The notes under the pieces are model-generated. The model worked only from the letters and a program-made list of their open reading frames with translations, was not told where the DNA came from and ran no database searches. From Actibacterium ureilyticum (GTDB lineage Bacteria; Pseudomonadota; Alphaproteobacteria; Rhodobacterales; Rhodobacteraceae), in assembly GCF_002285435.1 (NCBI RefSeq), contig NZ_NSBT01000026.1, positions 434,001 through 498,000 of the forward strand: a stretch of DNA of 64,000 nucleotides, given 5' to 3'. Of this stretch, positions 18,309-26,944 are shown piece by piece (position 1 is the first letter of the stretch; each line of letters opens with the position of its first letter). The position numbers were made by a program, and so were the translations under genes.

Positions 18309-18851
18309 TTACCGAACTGGCAGGCCCATCTCTTTCAAGTGCCTGAACTTGGTCTCTGCGGCCCAGGGTCTGAAGATGGACATCAACGTCAAGGGGCGTC
18401 TGCGATCCGGCAGACGCAGCAGGATTTCATTCTGCTCGCTGTCGTATTTCAGTTCGACGGCCTCGATCTGGTCAAACCGGTATTCCACAGAGCGCGAGTT
18501 GCGCCAGGGTAGATCATACCGAACCGTCAAGATCCGGCGTTCCGGATCGATGTGGACGACATGATCCGGTTTCAGAAGCGCGGTATACAGCCCGGCGATG
18601 ACAAGTGTGCCTGTGACGCCAACACACAGGCTCAATATGACGAAATACCCAAACAGGTCGCCAATTCGGGTCATGTCCCCCTGAAGAACAGACATGAAAA
18701 GTTCGTGGGCATCGGGGCTAAACAGGTCCAAGAACGAACCCAGGACCATCCCCGTCAACGCCACGAACGGCAGCGTCAGAACAATCAGGACCCTGTGCCG
18801 GAGCTTCAGTTCGGTTCTGAACTTGAAAGTATTTTCGTGACTTGTACCCAT
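18309..18851 (-). CDS. Hypothetical two-helix membrane protein
   Basis: A protein of 180 residues. Two hydrophobic segments are seen at about 20-43 (RVLIVLTLPFVALTGMVLGS) and 66-92 (DLFGYFVILSLCVGVTGTLVIAG). The C-terminal cytoplasmic part (about 95-180) has short beta strands (VVHIDPERRILTVRYDLPW, FDQIEAVELKYDSE, EILLRLPDRRRPLTLMS), like a small PH-type or bPH-like domain. The family is not recognised. The ribosome site is weak (GGGCG). It is convergent with ispG. Confidence 0.6.
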   Translation of the reverse strand: MGTSHENTFKFRTELKLRHRVLIVLTLPFVALTGMVLGSFLDLFSPDAHELFMSVLQGDMTRIGDLFGYFVILSLCVGVTGTLVIAGLYTALLKPDHVVHIDPERRILTVRYDLPWRNSRSVEYRFDQIEAVELKYDSEQNEILLRLPDRRRPLTLMSIFRPWAAETKFRHLKEMGLPVR

Positions 18852-18987
18852 CGCCCGATAAGTGACGCACGTTTTTATGACGATTTTTGGGCCGTCGATC
18901 GTGTTGAAGGTCGATTATTATCGCGCCTCGACGCGGGTGTTCGGGTCCCGGCGGCGCCCTTCGCCGCGCCGGGCCGATATCTTCCGC

Positions 18988-19737
18988 TCAGTTCGTCCGA
19001 ACCTCTTCGACCACTTCGCGCATGCCCGCCAGCGGCAGGTAGCCGCGCAGCATCTGGTCCTGCACCACGAAGGTCGGCGTGCCGGAGATGCGCATGCGTT
19101 GTCCCAGCGCGTGGTTTTCGGCGATCACGGCGTCGACGGCGGGGTCGGCCATCTGGGCGATGATGGCGGCGCCGTCCAGCCCGTGCTTGTTGGCCAGCTT
19201 CTCCAGATTGTTGGGGTTGGGGCGCCCGCGCAGGGTGATCAGCTCGTCATGGACGGTCTTATAGGCCGCGTCGCCCGCCAGTTGCTTGGTGGCGATGGCG
19301 AAGCGGGACGAGATCGTGGAATCCTCGCCCAGGATCGGGAACTCCTTGACGATCAGGCGGATATTGCCGTCGCTTGCGACCAGCTCGGCGACCTCGTCAT
19401 GGGCCTTGCGGCAATAGCCGCAGCGATAGTCGATGAACTCCACGATGGTCACGTCGCCATCCGGATTGCCGCCGACCCAGGAATGGCCGTCGCTGAACAA
19501 ATCGTCGGTATTGGCCTTGACCAGCGACAGATCCTCGACCGCTTCGGCATCGGCCTCGCGCTGTTGCAGCACGGCGATGGCCTCTTGCAGGACCTCGGGG
19601 TTTTCCAGCAGATAGGCCCGCACCTCGTCGCGGAAGGCCTGGCGTTCGGCATCGGTCATGGCGCCGGGATCGAAGGCGGCGGCGGGCAGGGCCAGGGCGG
19701 TGGCGCATAGCGCGCCGGTCAGGGTTTTGCGAAACAT
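18988..19737 (-). CDS. DsbA-family thiol:disulfide oxidoreductase
   Basis: A protein of 249 residues with signal peptide (MFRKTLTGALCATALALPAAA). A helical N-terminal extension (about 25-80, EVRAYLLENPEVLQEAIAVLQQ) is typical of the Com1/ScsC-like DsbA subgroup. The thioredoxin fold has C106-GY-C109 (FIDYRCGYCRKAH) and the cis-Pro loop ISGTPTFVV near 205. It probably catalyses disulfide formation or isomerisation in the periplasm. The start at 19737 is chosen because GGAG lies 9 bases upstream. The ATG at 19746 forms ATGA with the M48 stop but has no spacing to GGAG. Coupling with the M48 protease gene is likely in either case. Confidence 0.85.
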   Translation of the reverse strand: MFRKTLTGALCATALALPAAAFDPGAMTDAERQAFRDEVRAYLLENPEVLQEAIAVLQQREADAEAVEDLSLVKANTDDLFSDGHSWVGGNPDGDVTIVEFIDYRCGYCRKAHDEVAELVASDGNIRLIVKEFPILGEDSTISSRFAIATKQLAGDAAYKTVHDELITLRGRPNPNNLEKLANKHGLDGAAIIAQMADPAVDAVIAENHALGQRMRISGTPTFVVQDQMLRGYLPLAGMREVVEEVRTN

Positions 19738-19742
19738 CCGAT

Positions 19743-21086
19743 TCATCTCCGTTTTTGCGCGACCTTGGCCGCAGCTAACACATCCTGGGCGCGGTTCCAC
19801 CCGGCAGATCCGCGCGGCAGCAGCCCCGCGGCGCGTTTGGCATGGACGGCGGCATCGCCAAGCCGCCCGTTCAGGGCATAGCGTTCCGATGTCACAAGCG
19901 AGGCCATGCCGTTCTGTCCGGCCCGCGCATAGGCGACCGCCAGATCGCGCAGCAGGCTGGGGTCATAGGGGTCACGCGCCCGCGCCTGGGTCAGCGCCGC
20001 CAGCGCCCGGCGGTCGCCATCCTTGGTCTTCAGCGCCAAGAGCGCCCGGCCATAGCCCGCGGCGATCAGCGGCTCGGACGGGGCCAGGTTGACGGCCCGG
20101 CCATAGGCATTGACGGCGGCGCCGAAATTGCGCGATTCCAGCAGGATCTGGCCCTTCAGCTCGTGCACGAACGGGTCCTGCGGGCGTTTGGCCAGCAAAC
20201 GGTCGATCTCGCGCAGGGCGGCGTCGGTATCGGGGCGGCGGTGATAGGCGACGGCGCGGCGCATCAGCGCGATGTCCGAGGTGTCGGATTTGCCGACCTT
20301 GCGCAGGGTCTGGGCCGGGTTGCGCAGGAACGCCTCGAGCTTGCCGCGCGCGCGGGCGAACCAGTAATCCTCGGACGCGCGGTCGCCGCCCCGGGCGGCC
20401 TGACCGGCGGCAAAACCCTTGACCGCGCGCAACCGGTCATTGGTCAGCGGGTGGGTGCGGACATAGGGGTCCTGGCGGCCCGCCGACAGCGCCTCTTGCC
20501 CGCGGAACAGGTCCAGCACCTCGACCATCGCCTCGGGCGGGATATTGGCGCGCGCCATATAGCGCAGGCCGGCCTGATCGGCCGAGCTTTCCTCGGCCCG
20601 GGTATGGGCGAAGAACAGGCGCTGCGCGCTGGAGGACGAGCCGATGGCCAGACCGGCGGCGGCCTTGGAATTGCCGGTCGCGGCGACGGCCGCCGACAGC
20701 AGCACCCCCAGCGCGGCGGCCGATCCGGTGTTGCGCAGATTGGCACGGCGGCGGGTGATGTGACCATTGGCGATATGGGCCATCTCGTGCGCCATCACCG
20801 CCTGCAATTGGGCCGAGCTGGTCATTTTCAGCACCAATCCGGAATGCAGAAAGATCGTCTGGTTGTCGACGACAAAGGCGTTCAGGCTGCTGTCGTTCAG
20901 CACCAGCACGCGCATACGGTTGGCGTTCAGCCCCGCCGCGGTGGCGATGGGCGCGGCCAGACGGCGCAGGGCGCTTTCGATCTCGGCGTCGCGGATCAGG
21001 GTCTGTGCCTGGGCCTGAAACGCGCCCAGCAACAGCACCACCACCAGCGCCAGACGACGCAGGGGGGGCAGGCATCCACCGGCCAT
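19743..21086 (-). CDS. M48 family metalloprotease with TPR repeats (BepA-like)
   Basis: A protein of 447 residues with signal peptide (MAGGCLPPLRRLALVVVLLLGAFQAQA... cleaved near residue 28). The zinc site is HEMAH at about 100-104 with the third ligand Glu in EESSADQAG near 165. The C-terminal half is a TPR array (about 260-440: IALMRRAVAYHRRPDTDAALREI, FVHELKGQILLESRNFGAAVNAYGRA and more). This is the BepA/YfgC architecture, a periplasmic protease-chaperone that helps outer-membrane assembly. ATG at 21086 gives a proper signal peptide and has GCGGGA upstream; longer in-frame starts would give an odd N-tail. The gene is coupled to the following DsbA-like gene. Confidence 0.85.
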   Translation of the reverse strand: MAGGCLPPLRRLALVVVLLLGAFQAQAQTLIRDAEIESALRRLAAPIATAAGLNANRMRVLVLNDSSLNAFVVDNQTIFLHSGLVLKMTSSAQLQAVMAHEMAHIANGHITRRRANLRNTGSAAALGVLLSAAVAATGNSKAAAGLAIGSSSSAQRLFFAHTRAEESSADQAGLRYMARANIPPEAMVEVLDLFRGQEALSAGRQDPYVRTHPLTNDRLRAVKGFAAGQAARGGDRASEDYWFARARGKLEAFLRNPAQTLRKVGKSDTSDIALMRRAVAYHRRPDTDAALREIDRLLAKRPQDPFVHELKGQILLESRNFGAAVNAYGRAVNLAPSEPLIAAGYGRALLALKTKDGDRRALAALTQARARDPYDPSLLRDLAVAYARAGQNGMASLVTSERYALNGRLGDAAVHAKRAAGLLPRGSAGWNRAQDVLAAAKVAQKRR

Positions 21087-21145
21087 TGACGTCCCGCCGC
21101 CACGCTGAAACAAAGCCCTCATTGCGCGCAGTCTGGGAGAGTTGG

Positions 21146-22291
21146 ATGCGGAGTTCAAGGCGGAGCGAGGTTGATGCCTTCATTGTGATGGATGTGATGG
21201 AGGCCGCGCGCCGCGCCGAGGCCGCTGGCCGCCACATCATCCACATGGAGGTCGGACAGCCCGGAACCCCTGCGCCACAAGGCGCGCGCGATGCCGTGGC
21301 GGCCGCCATGGCGGGCGATCCGCTGGGCTATACCGTTGCACTTGGACTGCCGGAACTGCGGGCGCGGATTGCGCGGCTTTATGCCGATTGGTACGGCGTC
21401 GATCTGAACCCCGAACGGGTGGTGGTCACGGCGGGGTCGTCGGCGGGGTTCCTGCTGGCCTTTGCCGCGCTTTTCGACACCGGCGACCGGGTGGGGATCG
21501 GCGCGCCGGGCTATCCGTCTTATCGCCAGATCCTGAAGTCGCAGGATCTGCGCCCGGTGATGATCGAATGCAGCGATGCGCACCGGTTGCAGCCGGTGCC
21601 CGCCGATCTGCCCGGGGATCTGGCCGGGCTGATGGTCGCCTCGCCCGCGAACCCGTCGGGCACCATGCTGGACAAACCCGCGCTGGCCGCGCTGATCGAC
21701 GCCTGCGCGGCGCAGGGCACCGCGTTCATCAGTGACGAGATCTATCACGGCATCGAATACGAGCGCAAAGCCGTGACCGCGCTGGAAATCAGCGACGATG
21801 TCTACGTGATCAACTCGTTTTCCAAGTATTTCAGCATGACCGGCTGGCGCATCGGCTGGATGGTCGTGCCCGAAGACCATGTGCGACGGATCGAACGGCT
21901 GGCGCAGAACATGTTCATCTGCCCGCCCCATGTCAGCCAGGTGGCCGCGCTGGCCGCGCTGGATTGCGACGCGGAATTGCAGGGCAACATGGATGTCTAT
22001 CGCCGCAACCGGGCGCTGATGCTGGCGGGGTTGCCCAAGGCGGGCTTCACCCGGATCGCGCCGCCTGACGGGGCGTTTTATGTCTATGCCGATGTGTCGG
22101 ACCTGACCGATGACAGCCGCGCCTTTGCGGCCGAGATTCTGGAGCACGCCGGGGTGGCGGTGACGCCGGGGCTGGATTTCGACCCCGAACGCGGGGCCGG
22201 GACGCTGCGCTTTTCCTATGCCCGCGCGACCGAGGATATCGTCGAGGGGCTGGCGCGGCTGGCGCGGTTCATGTCCGCCCGCGCGGCCTGA
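21146..22291 (+). CDS. PLP-dependent aminotransferase (aspartate aminotransferase class I)
   Basis: A protein of 381 residues of fold-type I. Visible features: HMEVGQPGTPAPQGARDAV near the N-terminus, GYTVALGLPELRARIARLY, the loop VVTAGSSAGFLLAFAALF, ASPANPSGTMLD, SDEIYHGIEY and the PLP lysine K227 in NSFSKYFSMTGWRIGW. The C-terminal arginine motif RFSYA is present. Substrate specificity cannot be fixed: the family includes aromatic, aspartate and other acceptors. An ATG at 21146 follows GGGAGA with 5 bases spacing. It is divergent from the M48/DsbA pair and is followed by amiC. Confidence 0.88.
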   Translation: MRSSRRSEVDAFIVMDVMEAARRAEAAGRHIIHMEVGQPGTPAPQGARDAVAAAMAGDPLGYTVALGLPELRARIARLYADWYGVDLNPERVVVTAGSSAGFLLAFAALFDTGDRVGIGAPGYPSYRQILKSQDLRPVMIECSDAHRLQPVPADLPGDLAGLMVASPANPSGTMLDKPALAALIDACAAQGTAFISDEIYHGIEYERKAVTALEISDDVYVINSFSKYFSMTGWRIGWMVVPEDHVRRIERLAQNMFICPPHVSQVAALAALDCDAELQGNMDVYRRNRALMLAGLPKAGFTRIAPPDGAFYVYADVSDLTDDSRAFAAEILEHAGVAVTPGLDFDPERGAGTLRFSYARATEDIVEGLARLARFMSARAA

Positions 22292-22355
22292 GCCGCGCCT
22301 GTTCAACCGCGCGCGGCTGGGCTATCTTCGCGGCAAAACCACATACGGGCGCGAC

Positions 22356-23579
22356 ATGAGCAGTCTGATCCGCATCTTCCTGATACTGGCCTGTCTGGCG
22401 CTGCGTCCGGCCGGGGCCGAGGAGCTTTCTGCGCTGGCCCGCGTGTCGCCCGACAGCCCCGGCGTGACCGAGATCCGGCGCGGCGGCGTGCAGGTCGATC
22501 TGGATCTGAGCCAGCCCGTGCCCTATCGCCTGCGGCTGGTGGACGACCCCGCCCGGCTGGTGGTCGATTTCAACGAGGCCAACTGGTCCGGCATCCGTCC
22601 CGCCGCGCTTCTGCACACCGACCGGATCGCGGCCATCGCCACCGGCGCGGTGCGGCCCGGCTGGTCGCGGATGGTGCTGGAACTGGCCCAGCCGATGGTG
22701 GTGACCAGCAGCACCATGGGGCGCGATCCCGGCGACAACACGGCGCGGCTGACGCTGGTGCTGGCGCCGGTCGACGCGGCGGAATTCGCCCGCCGCATCA
22801 GCCCGGCGGAAAAGGCGCTTTGGGCGCTGCCCGATGCGGCAGAGCTGAGCCAGCCGCGCACGCGCCAGGACGGCACCCGCCCGCTGCGCGTGGTACTGGA
22901 CCCCGGCCATGGCGGCATCGATCCGGGCGCGGAACAGGGCGGCCTGCGCGAGGCCGATCTGATGCTGCGTTTCGCGCGCGAGCTGCGCGACGAGCTGCGC
23001 CGCGCGGGGATGGAGGTGGTCCTGACACGCGACGCTGATTACTTCGTCCCGCTCGAGGCGCGGATTTCCATCGCGCATGCCGCCGATGCCGACCTGATGC
23101 TGTCGCTGCATGCCGACAGCCTGACCGAGGGGCAGGCCAGCGGCGCCACGATCTATACCCTGTCTGACAAGGCCTCGGACGCGGCCTCGGCCCGGTTGGC
23201 GGAACGCCATGACCGACAGGAGCTTCTGGCAGGCGTGGACCTGAGCGGCCAGGACGATGTGATCGCGGGCGTGCTGATGGACCTTGCGCGGCTGGATACC
23301 GCGCCGCGATCGGATGCGCTGGCCGATGCGCTGGCGGCCGGGCTGAAATCCGAGATCGGCCGCATGCACAAGCGCCCGCGCCAGCGCGCCGGGTTTTCGG
23401 TGCTGAAGGCGCCGGATTTCCCATCCGTCCTGATCGAGCTGGGCTTTCTGTCCAGCCCGCGCGATCTGGAAAACATCGCCTCGGCCGCGTGGCGGGGGCG
23501 GGCGGCGCGCGGCATTCGGGTGGCGCTGGAACGCTGGGCCATCGACGACGCGGCGCAGGCCGATCTGCTCAGACAGTAG
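22356..23579 (+). CDS. N-acetylmuramoyl-L-alanine amidase (AmiC type)
   Basis: A protein of 407 residues with a signal peptide (SSLIRIFLILACLALRPAGA). An AMIN-like domain (about 35-135: RRGGVQVDLDLSQPVPYRLRL) targets septal peptidoglycan. The Amidase_3 catalytic domain (about 175-395) has the zinc ligands VLDPGHGGIDPG (His), GLREADLML (Glu) and MLSLHADSL (His), plus the catalytic Glu in LIELGFLSS. It cleaves the amide bond between MurNAc and L-Ala during cell separation. The start ATG at 22356 gives the signal peptide; the longer frame reads back into the aminotransferase. Its last 11 bases overlap the convergent methyltransferase gene. Confidence 0.92.
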   Translation: MSSLIRIFLILACLALRPAGAEELSALARVSPDSPGVTEIRRGGVQVDLDLSQPVPYRLRLVDDPARLVVDFNEANWSGIRPAALLHTDRIAAIATGAVRPGWSRMVLELAQPMVVTSSTMGRDPGDNTARLTLVLAPVDAAEFARRISPAEKALWALPDAAELSQPRTRQDGTRPLRVVLDPGHGGIDPGAEQGGLREADLMLRFARELRDELRRAGMEVVLTRDADYFVPLEARISIAHAADADLMLSLHADSLTEGQASGATIYTLSDKASDAASARLAERHDRQELLAGVDLSGQDDVIAGVLMDLARLDTAPRSDALADALAAGLKSEIGRMHKRPRQRAGFSVLKAPDFPSVLIELGFLSSPRDLENIASAAWRGRAARGIRVALERWAIDDAAQADLLRQ

Positions 23580-24171
23580 GCGCGCGTCGGGCCAGCCAGA
23601 CCGAATGGCCGTTGCAGGTGGGATCGCGCGGGGTGAAGCTGATCAGCTCGAACCCGTGCTTTTCCAGCAGCCCGCGATATTCGCGCGGATCCAGGCTGGC
23701 GTGATAGACCGGCTTGCCCGCCACCTGGCCCACGGGCGTGCCCGCCGCATCGCCGGTGGTGAACATCAGCACCGCACGCGGTGCGGCATGGGCGGCAAAG
23801 ACCGGGAACATCGCCACCTGATCGTCGGGCGACAGGTGGAAAAAGCTGTTCCAGGCGATGACCGCATCGAATTCGCGGTTCAGCGACAGCCCGCGCATAT
23901 CGGCAAAGATCGCCTCGGCCCGTGGCAGGTTTTCGGCAAAAAGCTCGATCATCGCGGCCGCGCCATCCACGCCCGTCACGCTGGCGCGCCGGTCGCTCAG
24001 ATAGCGCGCAATCGGCAGGCCGGGGCCACAGCCCAGATCCAGCACCCGCCGCCCCGGCGCATGGGCCAGCAGCCGGTCCAGCCAGGCGCGTTCGAACAGG
24101 GTCTTGTCCCGGCTGCGGGCGAATTCGCGCGCGACCTGGTCGTATGTGGCAAGGATGTCTTCTGGCTGCAT
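23569..24171 (-). CDS. SAM-dependent class I methyltransferase
   Basis: A protein of 200 residues. The Rossmann SAM-binding motif is VLDLGCGPGLPIARYL at about 43-58, followed by the acidic VTGVDGAAAMIELF and the FDAVIAWNSFFHL motif IV-like stretch at about 104-116. The C-terminal half lacks a clear substrate domain, so it could be a small-molecule, tRNA or peptide methylase. The start is the ATG at 24171. It overlaps the 3' end of amiC by 11 bases, tail to tail. Beyond a general class assignment I cannot say more. Confidence 0.85.
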   Translation of the reverse strand: MQPEDILATYDQVAREFARSRDKTLFERAWLDRLLAHAPGRRVLDLGCGPGLPIARYLSDRRASVTGVDGAAAMIELFAENLPRAEAIFADMRGLSLNREFDAVIAWNSFFHLSPDDQVAMFPVFAAHAAPRAVLMFTTGDAAGTPVGQVAGKPVYHASLDPREYRGLLEKHGFELISFTPRDPTCNGHSVWLARRAPTV

Positions 24172-24269
24172 GCGGCATCGCTAGCCGCGTGCCGGGGCCG
24201 CCGCAAGCGGTTAATTTCGCACCCCCCGTGCAGGCGGCGCATTTTGGCCGATGCGATTGATCACGGCTT

Positions 24270-24298
24270 TTGACCCGGGGCAGCGCGCACCCTATATA
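24270..24298 (+). promoter_or_regulatory. Sigma-70-like promoter of mrcA
   Basis: TTGACC (24270-24275), a 17-base spacer and TATATA (24293-24298) give a good promoter. Transcription would begin near 24305, which excludes the in-frame ATG at 24251 as a start. Confidence 0.6.
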
Positions 24299-24325
24299 GA
24301 GCGCATCCAAATGCGGGGGCGTCGC

Positions 24326-26878
24326 GTGACCAGGTTCATTTTGTCGTTTTTCGGAACGGTGTTCAGCTTTCTGACCATCGGGGCCGTTCTGGCCGCCATC
24401 GCCATTGGCGCGGTGTTCTGGATCTATGGCCGGGATCTGCCCGATCACGAGGAACTGGCGCGCTATGCGCCCAAGACGATCAGCCGCATCTATTCCGGCG
24501 AGGGGCAGGTGATCGACGAATTCGCCAATGAACGCCGCCTTTACACCCCCCCCGACGAGATCCCCGATCTTGTGAAACAGGCCTTCATTTCGGCCGAGGA
24601 CAAGAATTTCTATTCCCACGCGGGCTACGATCCGCGCGGCATGATCGCCGCCGCCCTGGACGCGATCAAGAGCCGGGGCGAGAACCTGCGCGGGGCCTCG
24701 ACCATCACCCAGCAGGTGATGAAGAACTTCCTGCTCAGCTCGGACCGCACGGGCGAGCGCAAGATCAAGGAACTGATTCTGGCCGCGCGGGTGGAAAAGG
24801 CGCTGAGCAAGGACGAGATCCTGGCGCTTTACCTGAACGAGATCTTCCTGGGCCAGAACTCCTATGGCGTGGCTGCGGCGGCGCAGACCTATTTCAACAA
24901 GACGCTCTATGAGCTGAACATCGAAGAGGCCGCCTATCTTGCGGTCCTGCCCAAGGCGCCGTCGACCTACCACCCGGTCCGCGCGCAGGCCCGGGCGCTG
25001 GACCGCCGCGCCTTCGTGCTGCGCGAGATGCTGGAAAACGGCTTCATCACCCGCGAAGAATACGACGCGGCCAAGGACGCGCCGCTGCGCACGGTGCAGA
25101 ACGGCGATTATCCCAGCTATAAATCGACCCTGCCGCCGCGCAGCTATTTCACCGACGAGATCCGCCGCCAGCTGAGCCGCGATTTCGGCGAGGACGAGTT
25201 CTTTGACGGCGGCCTTGCGATTCGCGCGACCATCGACCGCGCGCTTCAGGAAGAGGCCGCCGCGTCGCTGCGCGAAGGGCTGGAAAGCTTCGACCGGGGG
25301 CAGGGCGTCTGGCGCGGCACCGGCAAGACCATCCCGGCCGAGGCGCTGGCCGACGAGGACAGCTGGCGCAGCGCCCTGGGCAATGTCCGCGTGGCGCGCG
25401 ATATCGCCCGCTGGCATCCCGCCGTGGTGCTGGAACTGTCCAAGGGACACGCGCGCATCGGGATCGAGGGCGTGGCCGAGGATGAAGACGGCCACTGGAT
25501 CCCGCCCAATGACGTGACCTGGGCGCGCAAGCGGCTGGAGGACGGCAAGCTTGGCCCGCGCGCCAAGGGCGCCGAGGACCTGCTGGAGGTCGGCGATGTG
25601 GTGCATGTGCGCCAGATGACCCGTGACGACGATGGCAGCTTCATCCGCTGGACCCTGCGGCAGGTGCCCCAGGTTCAGGGCGGCTTCATGGCGATGGATG
25701 TGAATTCGGGCCGGGTTCTGGCGATGCAGGGCGGGTTCTCGTACCAGCATTCGGTGTTCAACCGCGCCACCCAGGCCACGCGGCAGCCGGGGTCGAGCTT
25801 CAAGCCCTTCGTTTATGCCGCGGCGCTGGATTCGGGCTTTACGCCGGCCACCATCGTGATCGACGCCCCGATCGAGGTTGAGACGGGCGAGGGGATCTGG
25901 CGGCCCAAGAACGCGTCGAACCAGTTTTATGGCCCGACGCCGCTGCGGACGGGCATCGAACGGTCGCGGAACCTGATGACCGTGCGGCTGGCCCAGGAAA
26001 TCGGCATGGACACGGTCGCGGGCTATGCCGAGGAATTCGGCGTCTATGACCGAATGAACCCGTTCCTGTCGAACGCGCTCGGCAGCCAGGAAACCACGCT
26101 GTTCAAGATGGTCGCGGCCTATGCGATGTTTGCCAATGGCGGCGAGCGGGTCGAGCCCACGCTGGTCGACCGGGTGCAGGACCGCTGGGGCGGCACCGTC
26201 TATCGCCATGACCGGCGCCAATGCGTCGATTGCGATGCCGACAGCCTGCCTGCCGGGCAGGGGCTGAAGATCGTCAATGACCGCGAACGGGTGATCAACG
26301 CCATCACCGCCTATCAGCTGACATCGATGATGCGCGGCGTGGTCGAACGCGGCACGGCGTCGAAATACGTCAATCTGCCGGTGCCCACCGCGGGCAAGAC
26401 CGGCACCACCAACGACGCCAAGGATGTGTGGTTCGTGGGCTTTACCAGCAATATCGTGACGGGCTGCTATATCGGCTATGACCAGCCGCGCACGCTGGGG
26501 CGCGGTGCCTCGGGCGGGGGGATGTGCGGCCCGGTCTTCAACCGGTTCATGAACGCGGCGGTCAAGACCCATGGCGGTGGCGAATTCCGCATTCCGCCGG
26601 GCGGCCACTTCATCAAGATCGACCGCTATTCCGGCGCCCGCCTGCCCAATGACGCCTCCGGCGATCACGTGGTGGCGGAGTATTTCCGCGACGGCGAAGA
26701 GCCGATCTTTGGCCTGGGCGCGCTGATCGACGGCGGTTTTGCCATGGGCGCCAACCTGCCGCTCTTTGGCCGTGGCGAAAGCGACGAGGGTACGACCGTC
26801 ACCACCTCGACCGGGAAAAAGGCCACCGTGGGGCCCAAGGCCAGCTTCGGCACGCTCAGTTCCGGCGGTCTTTACTGA
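24326..26878 (+). CDS. mrcA: Penicillin-binding protein 1A
   Basis: A protein of 850 residues, class A bifunctional PBP. One N-terminal membrane helix (about 4-38, FILSFFGTVFSFLTIGAVL), then the GT51 transglycosylase (about 75-235) with AFISAEDKNFYSHAGYDPRG (catalytic Glu) and RGASTITQQVMKNFLLS. An OB-like region follows, then the transpeptidase: SSFKPFVYAAALDS (catalytic Ser), ERSRNLMTVRLAQ (SxN) and GKTGTTNDAKDVWFVGF (KTG). It polymerises and crosslinks peptidoglycan. GTG at 24326 after GGGGG matches the family N-terminus; ATG at 24311 remains possible. The mapped promoter and short leader support these over the ATG at 24251. Confidence 0.92.
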   Translation: MTRFILSFFGTVFSFLTIGAVLAAIAIGAVFWIYGRDLPDHEELARYAPKTISRIYSGEGQVIDEFANERRLYTPPDEIPDLVKQAFISAEDKNFYSHAGYDPRGMIAAALDAIKSRGENLRGASTITQQVMKNFLLSSDRTGERKIKELILAARVEKALSKDEILALYLNEIFLGQNSYGVAAAAQTYFNKTLYELNIEEAAYLAVLPKAPSTYHPVRAQARALDRRAFVLREMLENGFITREEYDAAKDAPLRTVQNGDYPSYKSTLPPRSYFTDEIRRQLSRDFGEDEFFDGGLAIRATIDRALQEEAAASLREGLESFDRGQGVWRGTGKTIPAEALADEDSWRSALGNVRVARDIARWHPAVVLELSKGHARIGIEGVAEDEDGHWIPPNDVTWARKRLEDGKLGPRAKGAEDLLEVGDVVHVRQMTRDDDGSFIRWTLRQVPQVQGGFMAMDVNSGRVLAMQGGFSYQHSVFNRATQATRQPGSSFKPFVYAAALDSGFTPATIVIDAPIEVETGEGIWRPKNASNQFYGPTPLRTGIERSRNLMTVRLAQEIGMDTVAGYAEEFGVYDRMNPFLSNALGSQETTLFKMVAAYAMFANGGERVEPTLVDRVQDRWGGTVYRHDRRQCVDCDADSLPAGQGLKIVNDRERVINAITAYQLTSMMRGVVERGTASKYVNLPVPTAGKTGTTNDAKDVWFVGFTSNIVTGCYIGYDQPRTLGRGASGGGMCGPVFNRFMNAAVKTHGGGEFRIPPGGHFIKIDRYSGARLPNDASGDHVVAEYFRDGEEPIFGLGALIDGGFAMGANLPLFGRGESDEGTTVTTSTGKKATVGPKASFGTLSSGGLY

Positions 26879-26944
26879 CCTTGCCCGTCCCCTGCGGACG
26901 GGCTATCACCGCCATCTGAACGCCACCGAACCGAAGGTCACCCC

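Noticed and set aside
23153-26668. 1171-residue minus-strand open frame opposite amiC, the methyltransferase and mrcA
   Set aside because: Shadow frame: low-complexity Arg/His/Gly-rich translation, no family pattern, and covers three well-supported genes.
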